A stretch of DNA of 64,000 nucleotides from JBBQLG01 sp038327655 (GCA_038327655.1 JBBQLG010000010.1:1-64000); one strand, 5' to 3'; numbered from the stretch's first letter, positions 1-8,000 are shown. Notes: a model not told the origin generated them from the sequence alone. Translations and numbers: made by a program.

Positions 1-47
1 GTTCGTAGTTGCCTGCCGGGGTCATTCTCCGGCAGGCAACTACGAAC
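1..47. repeat. Perfect 19-bp inverted repeat downstream of ftsI
   Basis: Bases 1-19 and 29-47 are perfect reverse complements around a 9-nt loop. The unit lies 3' of ftsI, where the next gene of the cluster would begin beyond the window edge. There is no T-run, so a plain intrinsic terminator is unlikely. The outer part uses the same GTTCGTAGTT/AACTACGAAC vocabulary as the palindromes between atpD/atpC and exbB/exbD, which suggests a dispersed extragenic repeat. Confidence 0.8.
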
Positions 48-81
48 GGCAGCGGCCGACCGTCACGAACCACAAACTTCT

Positions 82-2208
82 TCATTGCAATGTCAGGGTA
101 ATCTGCTTGGTCCCGGTTGTGACCGACGCGGTGCCGGGCGGGATGGACTGTTCGGCGACTTTTCCGATGCCCGCCACCATCACCCGGAACCCCCGGTTTT
201 CGAGCAGGGGTAAGGCATCGCGCAGGGGCAGACCGCGTACGTCGGGTACCTGATCCGGGCGATTCTCCTGACTCCGCCAACGGTGGCTGTCCAACCGACG
301 TACGTACCCTTCGGCCGATGGCTGACTGTCTAATTTGAGTTCGGTGCTGATGATGTGCAGGTCGTCGGCGTACCCGGCTTTGAGGTCGGCCGGGGTAGTA
401 GCCATCCGTTGCTGTGTCGGCATGGCCGGGTGCATGTTGATGTCATATGCCACAATCCGGTCGGAGATTTCTTTAAACACCGGTGCCGAAACACTACCCG
501 CCATCAGCAGGTCGATGTTGCTGCCGTGCGGATTATCGACCATTACCAGACAACTATACTTGGGTCGGTCAGCCGGGAAATAGCCGATAAACGAGGTGTA
601 ATAATTACCGGCTAAGTAGTCGCCGTCAATGATTTTCTGCGCCGTTCCGGTTTTACCGGCAATCTTATAATGCTTTGTCCAGATGTGTTTGGCCGTTCCC
701 CGTTCCACAACACCCTCCATCATCCGCTTCACCTGCTGAATTACTTTGGGCGAGGCAATGGGTTCGGGAGCCGTGTAGGGCTTCATTTCTTCTACTATTT
801 CGTCGGCTAATTTCACCTGTTTCACCAGCATGGGCCGCACCCAGTACCCGTTGTTGGCCACGGCGTTGTAGAACGTCAGCATCTGCAAGGGCGTAATCTG
901 CATTTCGTACCCCCGCGCCATAAACGACAGCGATACTTTGCTCCAGCCCTTCGAGTCGGGGTTGTACATCACCGGCGACACCTCTCCTTTCATGTGAATA
1001 CCGGTTTTTTCGGTCAGGTGAAACCGGCGCAGGTAACTGCAGTACAACTCCTGTTTGTTGAAAAAATGGGACATCATCAGTTGAATACCCACGTTCGATG
1101 ATTTCTCGAATACCTGCTGTGCGGTGATGGTTCCGGCACCCCGGTGGCCCGCTTCTTTAATGGTGATGCCGTGATACTGAACGCTCCCATCACCGGTCGC
1201 AACCATCGTACCGGGCGAAATGGCTTTGTCTTCCAGCAGGGCCATCATCGTGGCCAGTTTAAACGTCGAGCCGGGGTCGGTGCGGCCGGTCAGGGCATGG
1301 TTGACCGTTTCGTAGTAGTTGCCGTCACGCTGCTTCGAGAGGTTGGCCATTGCCCGGATTTCACCCGTGGCTACTTCCATCACCAGCACACAGCCTCTAT
1401 CGGCATGGTAACTCGTCAGCGCGTTTTTCAGGGCGGTTTCGGCCATGTCCTGAAAGTTCACGTCGAGGGTCGTGTACAGGTCCAGGCCCGGTTCGGGTTT
1501 CGTGCTTTGATCATCATCCACTGGTTTGCGAACACCCCCGGCCAGCACTTCAACCAAACCAATACCATCTTTACCGGCTAATTCCGGCTGAAAACTGGCT
1601 TCCAGACCGATCAAACCGCGATTGGTTTTCGGGTCCATATCGCCGATGGTTCGTTTGGCCATCTGTGCGAAGGGATGATACCGTTCGTAGTACGCCCGCA
1701 GGGCACCACCCCGCGCCGGTATTTTTTTATCGTGCCGGAAAAACGGCCATTTGAGCAACTTCTGCCGCTCCTGAAACGTGATGCGCCGGTGGTTCATCAA
1801 GACGTATTTACGGCCACTTTGCCGCGCCGACCGCACCAGATCGGTATAGTCGCGGGCGGGTTTGTCACGAAAAATCCGGGCCATAATCAAGCCCAGCGAA
1901 TCGACTTTCGCGTTGAAATAATCGTCTTTAGCCACACGCGGGTCAACGCCGACTTCATAGGTCGGCAGTGATGTGGCCAGCAAGCTGGTATCGCGGGCGA
2001 AAATGTTGCCCCGCATGGCCCGCAGCGTATCCTGCCGAATCTGAAATCCTTCGATGCGCTGATTCCAGTATTTGCCCTTGTACTGCTGAAAAAACTGCAC
2101 GTACACCAGCCGGATCGGAATGGCAACGGCAACCAGCATCACGACGACAAAAGCGTGGGTGGCCCGGCGGAGAATATCGCTCTTAATGTTCATCGGCTTT
2201 GACAACAA
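82..2208 (-). CDS. ftsI: Penicillin-binding protein, FtsI/PBP2B-like transpeptidase with PASTA domain
   Basis: This is the septal peptidoglycan transpeptidase, which cross-links stem peptides at the division site. An N-terminal membrane anchor at about residues 17-37 is followed by a dimerisation domain and a transpeptidase domain. The active-site motif STFK has its serine near residue 314, and KTGT starts near residue 519. A single PASTA domain closes the protein from about residue 645. The length of 708 aa is normal for Bacteroidota. The gene follows rsmH and the ftsL-like gene in the classic dcw order and overlaps the end of ftsL. An ATG five codons downstream (2193) would shorten that overlap to 11 nt and is an equally good start. 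The next dcw gene, expected to be murE, would lie off the left edge. Confidence 0.95.
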   Translation of the reverse strand: MLSKPMNIKSDILRRATHAFVVVMLVAVAIPIRLVYVQFFQQYKGKYWNQRIEGFQIRQDTLRAMRGNIFARDTSLLATSLPTYEVGVDPRVAKDDYFNAKVDSLGLIMARIFRDKPARDYTDLVRSARQSGRKYVLMNHRRITFQERQKLLKWPFFRHDKKIPARGGALRAYYERYHPFAQMAKRTIGDMDPKTNRGLIGLEASFQPELAGKDGIGLVEVLAGGVRKPVDDDQSTKPEPGLDLYTTLDVNFQDMAETALKNALTSYHADRGCVLVMEVATGEIRAMANLSKQRDGNYYETVNHALTGRTDPGSTFKLATMMALLEDKAISPGTMVATGDGSVQYHGITIKEAGHRGAGTITAQQVFEKSSNVGIQLMMSHFFNKQELYCSYLRRFHLTEKTGIHMKGEVSPVMYNPDSKGWSKVSLSFMARGYEMQITPLQMLTFYNAVANNGYWVRPMLVKQVKLADEIVEEMKPYTAPEPIASPKVIQQVKRMMEGVVERGTAKHIWTKHYKIAGKTGTAQKIIDGDYLAGNYYTSFIGYFPADRPKYSCLVMVDNPHGSNIDLLMAGSVSAPVFKEISDRIVAYDINMHPAMPTQQRMATTPADLKAGYADDLHIISTELKLDSQPSAEGYVRRLDSHRWRSQENRPDQVPDVRGLPLRDALPLLENRGFRVMVAGIGKVAEQSIPPGTASVTTGTKQITLTLQ

Positions 2209-2590
2209 TTTTTTGGGGTGGTGTCTGACTGTCGCTCAGGCCCGATTCGGCCACGCGCCGGGCAATTTCCGACTGTTTTCCACTTTTCATAAACTCGGCC
2301 TGAGTGGTTCGGTACTCGGCCCGCGCTTCGTCGACTTCGGCTTTCGTGCGCTGAATCCGGCGGACCAGTCGTTCGGCGTTGTGGTTCAGGCCGATGTACA
2401 CGATCAGCAGCACCGATATCCAGATGATGCGGTTCAGGTGGCGGATGGGCCACAGGTTGTCCGGTCCGAACAGCCGGTCCAGTCCGATGGCTTCATTCAA
2501 CCAGTTCTGCATCTGGTTCGGTCGTTTCACCCGACGAGTTGCCGCTGGCCGGGGTTGGGCAGGTTGTGTTTTAAACGTGTTCTGTGCCAT
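2183..2590 (-). CDS. ftsL: FtsL-like division protein
   Basis: This is a small bitopic protein of 135 aa. A basic, Pro/Gln-rich cytoplasmic tail covers about residues 1-50, one membrane segment lies at about 55-72, and a charged heptad-like region at about 75-110 is probably a periplasmic coiled coil. This is the architecture of FtsL, the FtsB/FtsQ partner that helps activate FtsW-FtsI. Sequence similarity within the family is poor, so the call rests on topology and on its place between rsmH (8-nt gap) and ftsI (overlap). In other Bacteroidota the same slot holds an FtsL-like protein. Confidence 0.8.
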   Translation of the reverse strand: MAQNTFKTQPAQPRPAATRRVKRPNQMQNWLNEAIGLDRLFGPDNLWPIRHLNRIIWISVLLIVYIGLNHNAERLVRRIQRTKAEVDEARAEYRTTQAEFMKSGKQSEIARRVAESGLSDSQTPPQKIVVKADEH

Positions 2591-2598
2591 GAGGGGAT

Positions 2599-3525
2599 TT
2601 ATATTCGTTCGGCTATCCTCAATTTCGCACTTCTCGCCCGTGGATTGCGCAACACCTCGTCCGGGTCCGCTTCGATGGGTTTCCGGGTGATGGACCGCAA
2701 GGGCTTCAGTTCGTTGCCGAACAAATCCTTCTCGACTTCTCCCTGAAATTTACCCTTGCCGATGAAGTTTTTCACCAGCCGGTCTTCGAGCGAATGATAC
2801 GCCATCACCACTAATCGGCCACCGGGTGCCAGCACGTCGGGGACCTGCTCCAGAAATTCTTCTAATGCCTTTAGTTCTTCGTTTACTTCGATGCGGAGTG
2901 CCTGAAATACCTGCGCGAAGTATTTATTTTCCTTGCCACGGGGGGCGTGCCGCTGCAAAACGGCTTTCAGGTCATTAACGGTCTGAATGGTTTTGTTGGT
3001 CCGGGCGGCTACTAATGAGGCCGCCAGCGTTTTAGCGTTCGTGACCTCGCCGTACATACCGAGAATCTTATGCAATTCGGCTTCGGGATACGTGTTTACG
3101 ATCTGCCGGGCGGTGCGGTCGGCGTTCTGGTTCATGCGCATGTCCAAGTCGGCGTCGAAACGGGTCGAGAAGCCGCGTTCGGGCGTGTCGATCTGATGCG
3201 ACGAGATTCCCAGGTCAGCCAGGATGCCATCTACTTCCCGGATGCCGTAGAGCCGCATGTACCGTTTCAGGTTGCGGAAGTTAGCCGCCACAAATGTCAG
3301 CCGGGGATCGTTGATAGCGTCGGCATTGACTTTCGCGTCGGCATCCTGATCGAAGCCGAACAAGCGGATTGCCGGGCCGTTTTCCGCCGACATTCGTTCC
3401 AGCAACGCCCGGCTGTGCCCTCCCCCGCCGAAGGTAACGTCGATGTAAACGCCACCGGGTTGCAGGTTCAGCCCGTCTAAGCAGGCATCGAGCAAGACGG
3501 GGTCGTGGTAAGTGGTCGGGGTCAT
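2599..3525 (-). CDS. rsmH: 16S rRNA (cytosine1402-N4)-methyltransferase RsmH
   Basis: RsmH (MraW) transfers methyl from SAM to N4 of C1402 in the 16S rRNA P site. The 308-aa length is typical. Family landmarks are HDPVLL-type residues at the N-terminus (YHDPVLLD), the SAM-binding VTFGGGGHSRALL segment, ILADLGISSHQID, and the C-terminal VMAYHSLEDRLVK. It is the first gene of the dcw cluster seen here. In many bacteria mraZ lies directly upstream, but here the upstream 60 nt are followed by an inverted-repeat element and then an unrelated divergent gene. Confidence 0.97.
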   Translation of the reverse strand: MTPTTYHDPVLLDACLDGLNLQPGGVYIDVTFGGGGHSRALLERMSAENGPAIRLFGFDQDADAKVNADAINDPRLTFVAANFRNLKRYMRLYGIREVDGILADLGISSHQIDTPERGFSTRFDADLDMRMNQNADRTARQIVNTYPEAELHKILGMYGEVTNAKTLAASLVAARTNKTIQTVNDLKAVLQRHAPRGKENKYFAQVFQALRIEVNEELKALEEFLEQVPDVLAPGGRLVVMAYHSLEDRLVKNFIGKGKFQGEVEKDLFGNELKPLRSITRKPIEADPDEVLRNPRARSAKLRIAERI

Positions 3526-3556
3526 AGGGTGAACGCTCCGATTTTTCGGACTGTTA

Positions 3557-3564
3557 CAAACTTA
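3557..3564 (-). promoter_or_regulatory. rsmH: Putative -7 box (TAAGTTTG) for the rsmH-ftsL-ftsI operon
   Basis: On the minus strand this reads TAAGTTTG, an exact match to the Bacteroidota -7 consensus TAnnTTTG, with about 30 nt from the box to the rsmH ATG. No clear TTTG -33 box is visible at 17-23 nt upstream. That position coincides with the end of the inverted-repeat unit (3583-3586). Confidence 0.5.
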
Positions 3565-3585
3565 CCAATTTCGGAGGATGGCACG

Positions 3586-3613
3586 CAGATTTTTATGATC
3601 GTTATGATTTAAA
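3586..3613 (+). repeat. Left 28-bp terminal inverted repeat of the GxxExxY unit
   Basis: This is the exact reverse complement of 4074-4101. It is AT-rich, with a core of ATGATCGTTATGAT that is itself close to palindromic. Confidence 0.9.
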
Positions 3614-3630
3614 AAAGATCATGGCTAATC

Positions 3631-4085
3631 TTGGGAATGACTAAAATAAGTGGCTCCGCTGCTATGCGGTTCCTTTTACCCCTAACCACCGTGAACTATC
3701 AATACGCCGACACTACCCAGTTGATATTGAAAGCTTTTTATAAAGTCCACAACACGCTTGGTTACGGATTTCTGGAGAAGGTTTATGAAAACGCTATGCG
3801 TATTGAACTCCAGCGTATGGGATTAGCCTGCACGACTCAGCAGCCCATTGATGTGTATTACGGCACTGATAAGGTGGGCTTGTATTACGCAGACATGGTT
3901 TTGACAACTGCGTTATCGTAGAACTGAAGGCGGCTGATGGGTTGGTACCAGAGCATGAAGCACAACTAACCAATTCCCTCAAAGCCACTACTATTGAAGT
4001 AGGATTGCTGTTGAATTTTGGCCGTGAACCCCAGCAGAAACGTCGAGTATTTACCAACGACCACAAAAATCAGTTTAAATCATAA
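3631..4085 (+). pseudogene. GxxExxY family protein, frameshifted
   Basis: The first half reads through FYKVHNTLGYGFLEKVYENA, which contains the family signature G-x-x-E-x-x-Y, and continues to YYADMV, after which the frame runs into TAG at 3919. From about 3908 another frame continues with DNCVIVELKAADGL, EHEAQL, IEVGLLLNFG and KRRVF, the conserved second half of the family, and stops at TAA 4083-4085. Restoring one base in the GTTTTGAC stretch near 3900-3908 joins the halves. The family is PD-(D/E)xK-like by published fold assignments and its function is unclear. The true start may be the ATG at 3664. The stop codon lies inside the right inverted repeat. A sequencing error in the T-run cannot be excluded. 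Confidence 0.85.
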
Positions 4086-4101
4086 CGATCATAAAAATCT
4101 G
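4074..4101 (+). repeat. Right 28-bp terminal inverted repeat of the GxxExxY unit
   Basis: This is the exact reverse complement of 3586-3613. It contains the last codons and the TAA of the GxxExxY reading frame, so coding sequence and repeat have been maintained together. Confidence 0.9.
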
Positions 4102-4115
4102 TGTTCTATATATCC

Positions 4116-5423
4116 ATGAAAAAATCACTTCTCCTGCTGACGCTGCTCCTGAGTGGAGTATCTCTGTTAAGCCATGCCCAAGTCGCGATGAAACCCGGTA
4201 TCTGGCGGGCGGTTCTGAAAACGCCGGGGGGTGATTTGCCGTTTGGCCTGCTCATCTGGCCCAATTCCGATAAAACAACCTGCCAGACCTACGCCTTCAA
4301 CGGAGCGGAACAGCTACCAATGGATGTGGCCACGATACAGGACGACTCCATCCATATGCCGATGGTCCTCTTTGAATCGGAACTGGTAGCAAAAGTCGAT
4401 GACAACGTTCTGAAAGGTTATTGGCGTCGTCGGCGTACGGGTCAGCAATACCAGAATATGCCGTTTGAGGCTCAATTAAATCACCTGGAGCGGTTTGAGA
4501 CCGTGAATCCGGCAACGGGAAAATCCGAACGGGTAGCCTCAAAAGCCTCGCTTAGTCCGGGAATCGACGTGTCGGGCAAGTGGAAAACGACGTTCCGCTC
4601 GGCGGATGGCTCGTCCTACGAAGCGGTGGGCGTGTTCAGCCAAAAAGATAACCGCGTGACGGGTACGTTCCTGACCACGACCGGCGACTACCGCTACTTA
4701 GAAGGCGACATCATCGGCGACAGCCTGTTACTCTCCTGCTTCGACGCGGGCGGGCACGCGTTCCTGTTTAAAGCGAAGGTGGGTGCTGACAAAAAAATGA
4801 CCGGTACCTTCCACTCCGGCTTCACGGGTTTTGAGACGTGGACGGCCCAACTCGACCCGACTGCGGAGTTACCCGATGCCAACTCGCTGACGTTTCTAAA
4901 ACCCGGCGAAAAAACATTGGCCTTCTCCTTTCCCGAACCCAACCGTGGCGACGGTGGTGCGGCATCCCAACCGGGCAACCTGGTCTCGCTGAGTGATGAC
5001 CGGTTTAAAGACAAAGTGACAATTATCCAGATCCTAGGAACGTGGTGCCCCAACTGCATGGACGAGACCAATTTCCTGAGTCCGTGGTACAAGAAAAATA
5101 AAAGCCGGGGCGTAGAGGTCGTTGGTCTGGCGTTTGAGAAAACAGCCGATATGGCCGAGTCTGGCCCAAAAATCGAGCGAATGAAGCAACGGTTCAAGAT
5201 TGATTATCCCGTAGCCTTGGCTGGTACTAACAACAAAACCGAGGCCTCAAAATCGTTGCCCGCCCTGAACCGCGTGGTGGCGTTCCCAACCACGATTTTT
5301 GTCGACAAAAAAGGTAATGTCCGCCAAATCCACACTGGTTTCTCCGGGCCGGGCACGGGTGCGTACTACGATAAGTTCGTGGATGAGTTCAACCGGCTGG
5401 TTGACAAGTTACTGGCGGAGTAG
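4116..5423 (+). CDS. TlpA-like secreted thioredoxin-fold disulfide reductase
   Basis: The protein is 435 aa, starting at the ATG that opens a clear signal peptide (MKKSLLLLTLLLSG, cut near SHAQ). A beta-rich N-terminal half of about 270 residues has no firm assignment. A redoxin/AhpC-TSA domain follows, with the active site W-C311-P-N-C314 and a conserved cis-proline segment near VVAFPTTIFVDKKG. TlpA-family proteins reduce periplasmic disulfides, often for cytochrome maturation; the substrate here is unknown. Its ATG lies 11 nt from the inverted-repeat unit, so transcription probably starts inside that unit. Confidence 0.85.
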   Translation: MKKSLLLLTLLLSGVSLLSHAQVAMKPGIWRAVLKTPGGDLPFGLLIWPNSDKTTCQTYAFNGAEQLPMDVATIQDDSIHMPMVLFESELVAKVDDNVLKGYWRRRRTGQQYQNMPFEAQLNHLERFETVNPATGKSERVASKASLSPGIDVSGKWKTTFRSADGSSYEAVGVFSQKDNRVTGTFLTTTGDYRYLEGDIIGDSLLLSCFDAGGHAFLFKAKVGADKKMTGTFHSGFTGFETWTAQLDPTAELPDANSLTFLKPGEKTLAFSFPEPNRGDGGAASQPGNLVSLSDDRFKDKVTIIQILGTWCPNCMDETNFLSPWYKKNKSRGVEVVGLAFEKTADMAESGPKIERMKQRFKIDYPVALAGTNNKTEASKSLPALNRVVAFPTTIFVDKKGNVRQIHTGFSGPGTGAYYDKFVDEFNRLVDKLLAE

Positions 5424-5452
5424 GCAATCAGCTATCGAATCACTTATAGGTA

Positions 5453-6172
5453 ATGGAAGAGTCGAATTTGAATCAACAGCTTCGAGCAATGTACCAACCG
5501 TATCTTGAAGTAACATACAATCAGAAGTGGCCCGAGGAGGCAGGGTTATCGGCACCTCTGCTGATGCATGTGTTTAAGGAATACGAAAGTATGAGTAGAA
5601 AAGTACTTTTCGTCGGGCAGGAGACTCATGGATGGGATCAAATGAGTAAGAAGCTTAACGTGGAAACGTTACAGAAGCAATACACTGACTTCAACTTGGG
5701 CAAATCTGCTAACTATGGTGATGGCAAGCCACTACGCTATTTAAGAAGCCCTTTTTGGAATTTTTCCCGGTCTTTGTTTTATACCCTGAACATATCCGGC
5801 AATGATGTATCAAGAAAAACGAATGGGTTCTTGTGGACGAACATATCTAAATTTGATGCCGGTACTACTACACCCAACCTGGAATTGCAACAGCAGAACA
5901 TAGCTGGTTTTGAACTGCTTAAACAAGAAATTGCTGTAATAAAGCCCGATATTGTCGTATTTCTGACAGGGACAAAATATGACAATTGGATTGACCACCT
6001 CTTTCATCCTCAAAAGGAAATTGTAATAGAGAACAATTTCCTGTGGCGGCTGAGTGATTCCGATCAATTTCTACCGGAATTGACTTTTCAAACGCAACAT
6101 CCACGAACATTATGTATGCACAAGATGTATCGTGAGGTACTGAGTAAAATTACTGAATTAGCTACCAGATGA
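5453..6172 (+). CDS. Hypothetical protein, possible uracil-DNA glycosylase-like fold
   Basis: This is a 239-aa cytoplasmic protein without signal or membrane segment. VLFVGQETHGWDQ near residue 50 resembles the motif-1 loop (GQDPYH type) of uracil-DNA glycosylases. KPDIVVFLTGTKYD in the middle and QTQHPRTL near the C-terminus resemble the central strand and the HPS-type loop of that superfamily. This is motif-level inference, and enzymatic activity is not established. The gene is clearly more AT-rich than its neighbours and ends in a 15-nt tail-to-tail overlap with the DUF433 gene, both signs of recent acquisition. Confidence 0.6.
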   Translation: MEESNLNQQLRAMYQPYLEVTYNQKWPEEAGLSAPLLMHVFKEYESMSRKVLFVGQETHGWDQMSKKLNVETLQKQYTDFNLGKSANYGDGKPLRYLRSPFWNFSRSLFYTLNISGNDVSRKTNGFLWTNISKFDAGTTTPNLELQQQNIAGFELLKQEIAVIKPDIVVFLTGTKYDNWIDHLFHPQKEIVIENNFLWRLSDSDQFLPELTFQTQHPRTLCMHKMYREVLSKITELATR

Positions 6173-6358
6173 AGTAGCCAAACAGGCCAGAATATCGGCT
6201 TCTTCAAGCGCAGGGTAATCAGTGAGTATTTCGGCGTAGGTCATGCCCGATGCGAGTAAATCCAGAATCAACTCCACAGGGTAGCGTTTGTTCCGAATGG
6301 TAGGCTTGCCGTGGCAAACGTTCGGGTTAAGGGTGATGCGCGCTAACAAAGTCTCCAT
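6158..6358 (-). CDS. DUF433 domain protein, orphan antitoxin-like
   Basis: This is a 66-aa protein with the DUF433 pattern RITLNPNVCHGKPTIRN followed by VELILDLLASGMT and the repeat YAEILTDYPALEEADI. DUF433 is a small helix-turn-helix domain, usually encoded beside a DUF5615 PIN-like toxin. No such partner follows here; the next gene downstream is on the opposite strand. The protein ends in LATSSGS soon after the last helix, slightly shorter than common family members, so the tail may be worn. Probable DNA-binding role, unknown target. Confidence 0.75.
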   Translation of the reverse strand: METLLARITLNPNVCHGKPTIRNKRYPVELILDLLASGMTYAEILTDYPALEEADILACLATSSGS

Positions 6359-6393
6359 ACAGTTTCATTTTCAGTAATTTACGGCTTAATCAA

Positions 6394-7095
6394 TCACTTC
6401 GTTAGCAGCCCCTTCGCTACCGGTAACGCTTGCTCCGCCCATAGCTTCATCTGCTTGCCGGAGTAATGCAGCCCATCATCCGTAAACTGGGAAGCATCGC
6501 CAGCGGCCGTGCGGGTCAGGGGGGTGATGTCGACAAAGGCGATGCCTGCTTTCTGGCATTCGTCCTGCGCAACGGCATTGAACGCGTCGATTTCCGTGGC
6601 AATTTTTACCGGGTCTTTCTTCTTTTCTTTCGCAAATGGCGACTGTCCCCAATCGGGAATGGATAATACAAAAACGTGATTAGCTTTTCCTCCGGCAAAC
6701 GTTACAGCGGTTTGCAGCAGTTTCCGAAAGTCGGTACGGTATCGCTTCAGGGATCGGCCCCGGTACTGGTTGTTCACACCAATTAGCAAGGACACCAAGT
6801 CGTAGGTGTTTTTATTGCCACTTTTGGCGATAGCCGTTTGCAGTTCGTTGGTTGTCCAGCCAGTTTTGGCGATTATATCCAGGTCGGCAAGGTCGGTGCT
6901 GTCCCGGCGCAGGCGGTCAGCCAACTGCATTGGCCAGCGGTTCAGGTCAGAAACGCCCTCGCCAATCGTGTACGAATCGCCCAGCGACAAAAAGCTGATT
7001 TTGTGGGTCCTGGCGGCAGAATCTAAGGTCATGACCGATTGAATGGCCCGGTGTGAACAGGCTCCAATAAAAAGGAGAAGTAGCAAATAGCGCAT
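6394..7095 (-). CDS. SGNH/GDSL-family hydrolase lipoprotein
   Basis: Chosen from the ATG at 7095 (or 7098), the product is about 233 aa and starts with a lipoprotein signal, LLLLLFIGAC, with lipidated Cys13. Catalytic blocks are LGDSYTIGEG (Ser41), the GVNNQYRG block III, and DGLHYSGKQ near the C-terminus, giving the Asp-x-x-His pair. These enzymes hydrolyse esters of lipids or sugars; the substrate is unknown. The longer ORF upstream runs through the palindrome at 7108-7170 and the end of the ABC gene and is not credible. Confidence 0.85.
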   Translation of the reverse strand: MRYLLLLLFIGACSHRAIQSVMTLDSAARTHKISFLSLGDSYTIGEGVSDLNRWPMQLADRLRRDSTDLADLDIIAKTGWTTNELQTAIAKSGNKNTYDLVSLLIGVNNQYRGRSLKRYRTDFRKLLQTAVTFAGGKANHVFVLSIPDWGQSPFAKEKKKDPVKIATEIDAFNAVAQDECQKAGIAFVDITPLTRTAAGDASQFTDDGLHYSGKQMKLWAEQALPVAKGLLTK

Positions 7096-7107
7096 CATGA
7101 AGCATAT

Positions 7108-7170
7108 CCCAGACGCCTGCGTCTGGTTTTTATCTTGGCTATCGGTTAAAACCAGACGCAGGCGTCTGGG
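7108..7170. repeat. Double palindrome, 23-bp perfect arms
   Basis: Bases 7108-7130 and 7148-7170 are perfect reverse complements separated by 17 nt. Each arm is itself palindromic (CAGACGC-CT-GCGTCTG), so the site can fold as one long hairpin or as two small ones. It lies between the ABC ATPase stop and the SGNH start, both on the minus strand. There is a T-run on each strand beside the arms, so it could terminate transcription, but the double symmetry looks more like a dispersed repeat. Confidence 0.85.
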
Positions 7171-7177
7171 GTACAGG

Positions 7178-7897
7178 TTATACTTCCTGCATAAACGCCT
7201 TGGCCTTGCGGATATTCTCGTTAGCGCGGTCCGTCTCGACCAACCCATCGCGCAACCGGACAATGCGGTGGGCATATTCGGCAATGTCCTCTTCGTGGGT
7301 AACCATGATCACAGTGTTGCCCTTGCTGTGGATCTGGTCGAAAAGGTCCATGATTTCGTAGGATGTTTTCGAGTCTAAGTTACCCGTTGGTTCATCGGCC
7401 AGCAGGATACTCGGATCGTTGACCAGTGCACGGGCAATTGCCACGCGCTGCCGCTGTCCGCCGGAGAGTTCGTTGGGGCGGTGTCCGGCGCGGTTTTCCA
7501 GACCCACGTTCTTCAGCGAAATCATGGCTTTTTCGGTGCGGTCGGCTTTGCTATACCCGGCGTAAATCAGGGGCAGGGCCACATTTTCGAGCGACGTCTG
7601 CCGGGGCAACAGGTTGAACGTCTGGAAAACGAAGCCGATTTCCTTATTGCGGACCTCAGCCAAATCGTTCTCCGTCATGTTGCTTACATCCTGGCTGTTG
7701 AGAATATACGTGCCGGTTGTGGGGGTATCCAAACAGCCGATAATGTTCATCATGGTCGATTTTCCGGAACCCGACGGTCCCATAAACGCTACATATTCAC
7801 CCTTGCGGATGGATATGGTAATGCTTTTCAGGGCTTCGATCACTTCGCTGCCCATCACGTAGCGTTTCGAGATATTATTCGTTTCGATAATATTCAC
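7178..7897 (-). CDS. ABC transporter ATP-binding protein, MacB/LolD type
   Basis: This is an ATPase subunit of an export or lipoprotein-release type transporter. It shows Walker A GPSGSGKST, the Q-loop in FVFQTFNLLP, the signature LSGGQRQR, Walker B ILLADEPTGNLD and an H-loop in VMVTHEED. The start is the GTG at 7897, which begins the conserved ETNNISKRY strand and gives 239 aa, the usual family size. The ORF continues upstream to an ATG at 8032, but that would overlap the preceding TPR gene. No permease gene is adjacent, so the partner is probably encoded elsewhere. Confidence 0.9.
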   Translation of the reverse strand: MNIIETNNISKRYVMGSEVIEALKSITISIRKGEYVAFMGPSGSGKSTMMNIIGCLDTPTTGTYILNSQDVSNMTENDLAEVRNKEIGFVFQTFNLLPRQTSLENVALPLIYAGYSKADRTEKAMISLKNVGLENRAGHRPNELSGGQRQRVAIARALVNDPSILLADEPTGNLDSKTSYEIMDLFDQIHSKGNTVIMVTHEEDIAEYAHRIVRLRDGLVETDRANENIRKAKAFMQEV

Positions 7898-8000
7898 AGT
7901 ACTTCTTGTTTTCGGTTGATTCAGATAGCTGGTCAATGCAGTGGCTCTGATTCGTTTCAACTGAACCGGATTCGGTACTGACACAACAGACAAATCTAAC

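Larger units (their letters stand above)
3583..4104. mobile_element. Inverted-repeat-bounded unit carrying a broken GxxExxY gene
   Basis: The unit is about 520 bp and is framed by perfect 28-bp inverted repeats (3586-3613 and 4074-4101). One further mismatch and two more matching bases extend each side to 3583 and 4104. Its only gene is a frameshifted GxxExxY ORF, and no transposase is present. It separates the divergent rsmH and TlpA-like genes, ending only 11 nt before the latter's ATG. The bases just outside the repeats give no obvious target-site duplication. It may be a non-autonomous mobile unit, or the repeats may be a dispersed regulatory palindrome. The boundaries are seen directly; mobility is inferred. 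Confidence 0.6.

Noticed and set aside
7098..7284. Long N-terminal extension of the SGNH hydrolase ORF
   Set aside because: It runs through the palindrome and the end of the ABC ATPase gene; the lipoprotein signal starts at 7095.
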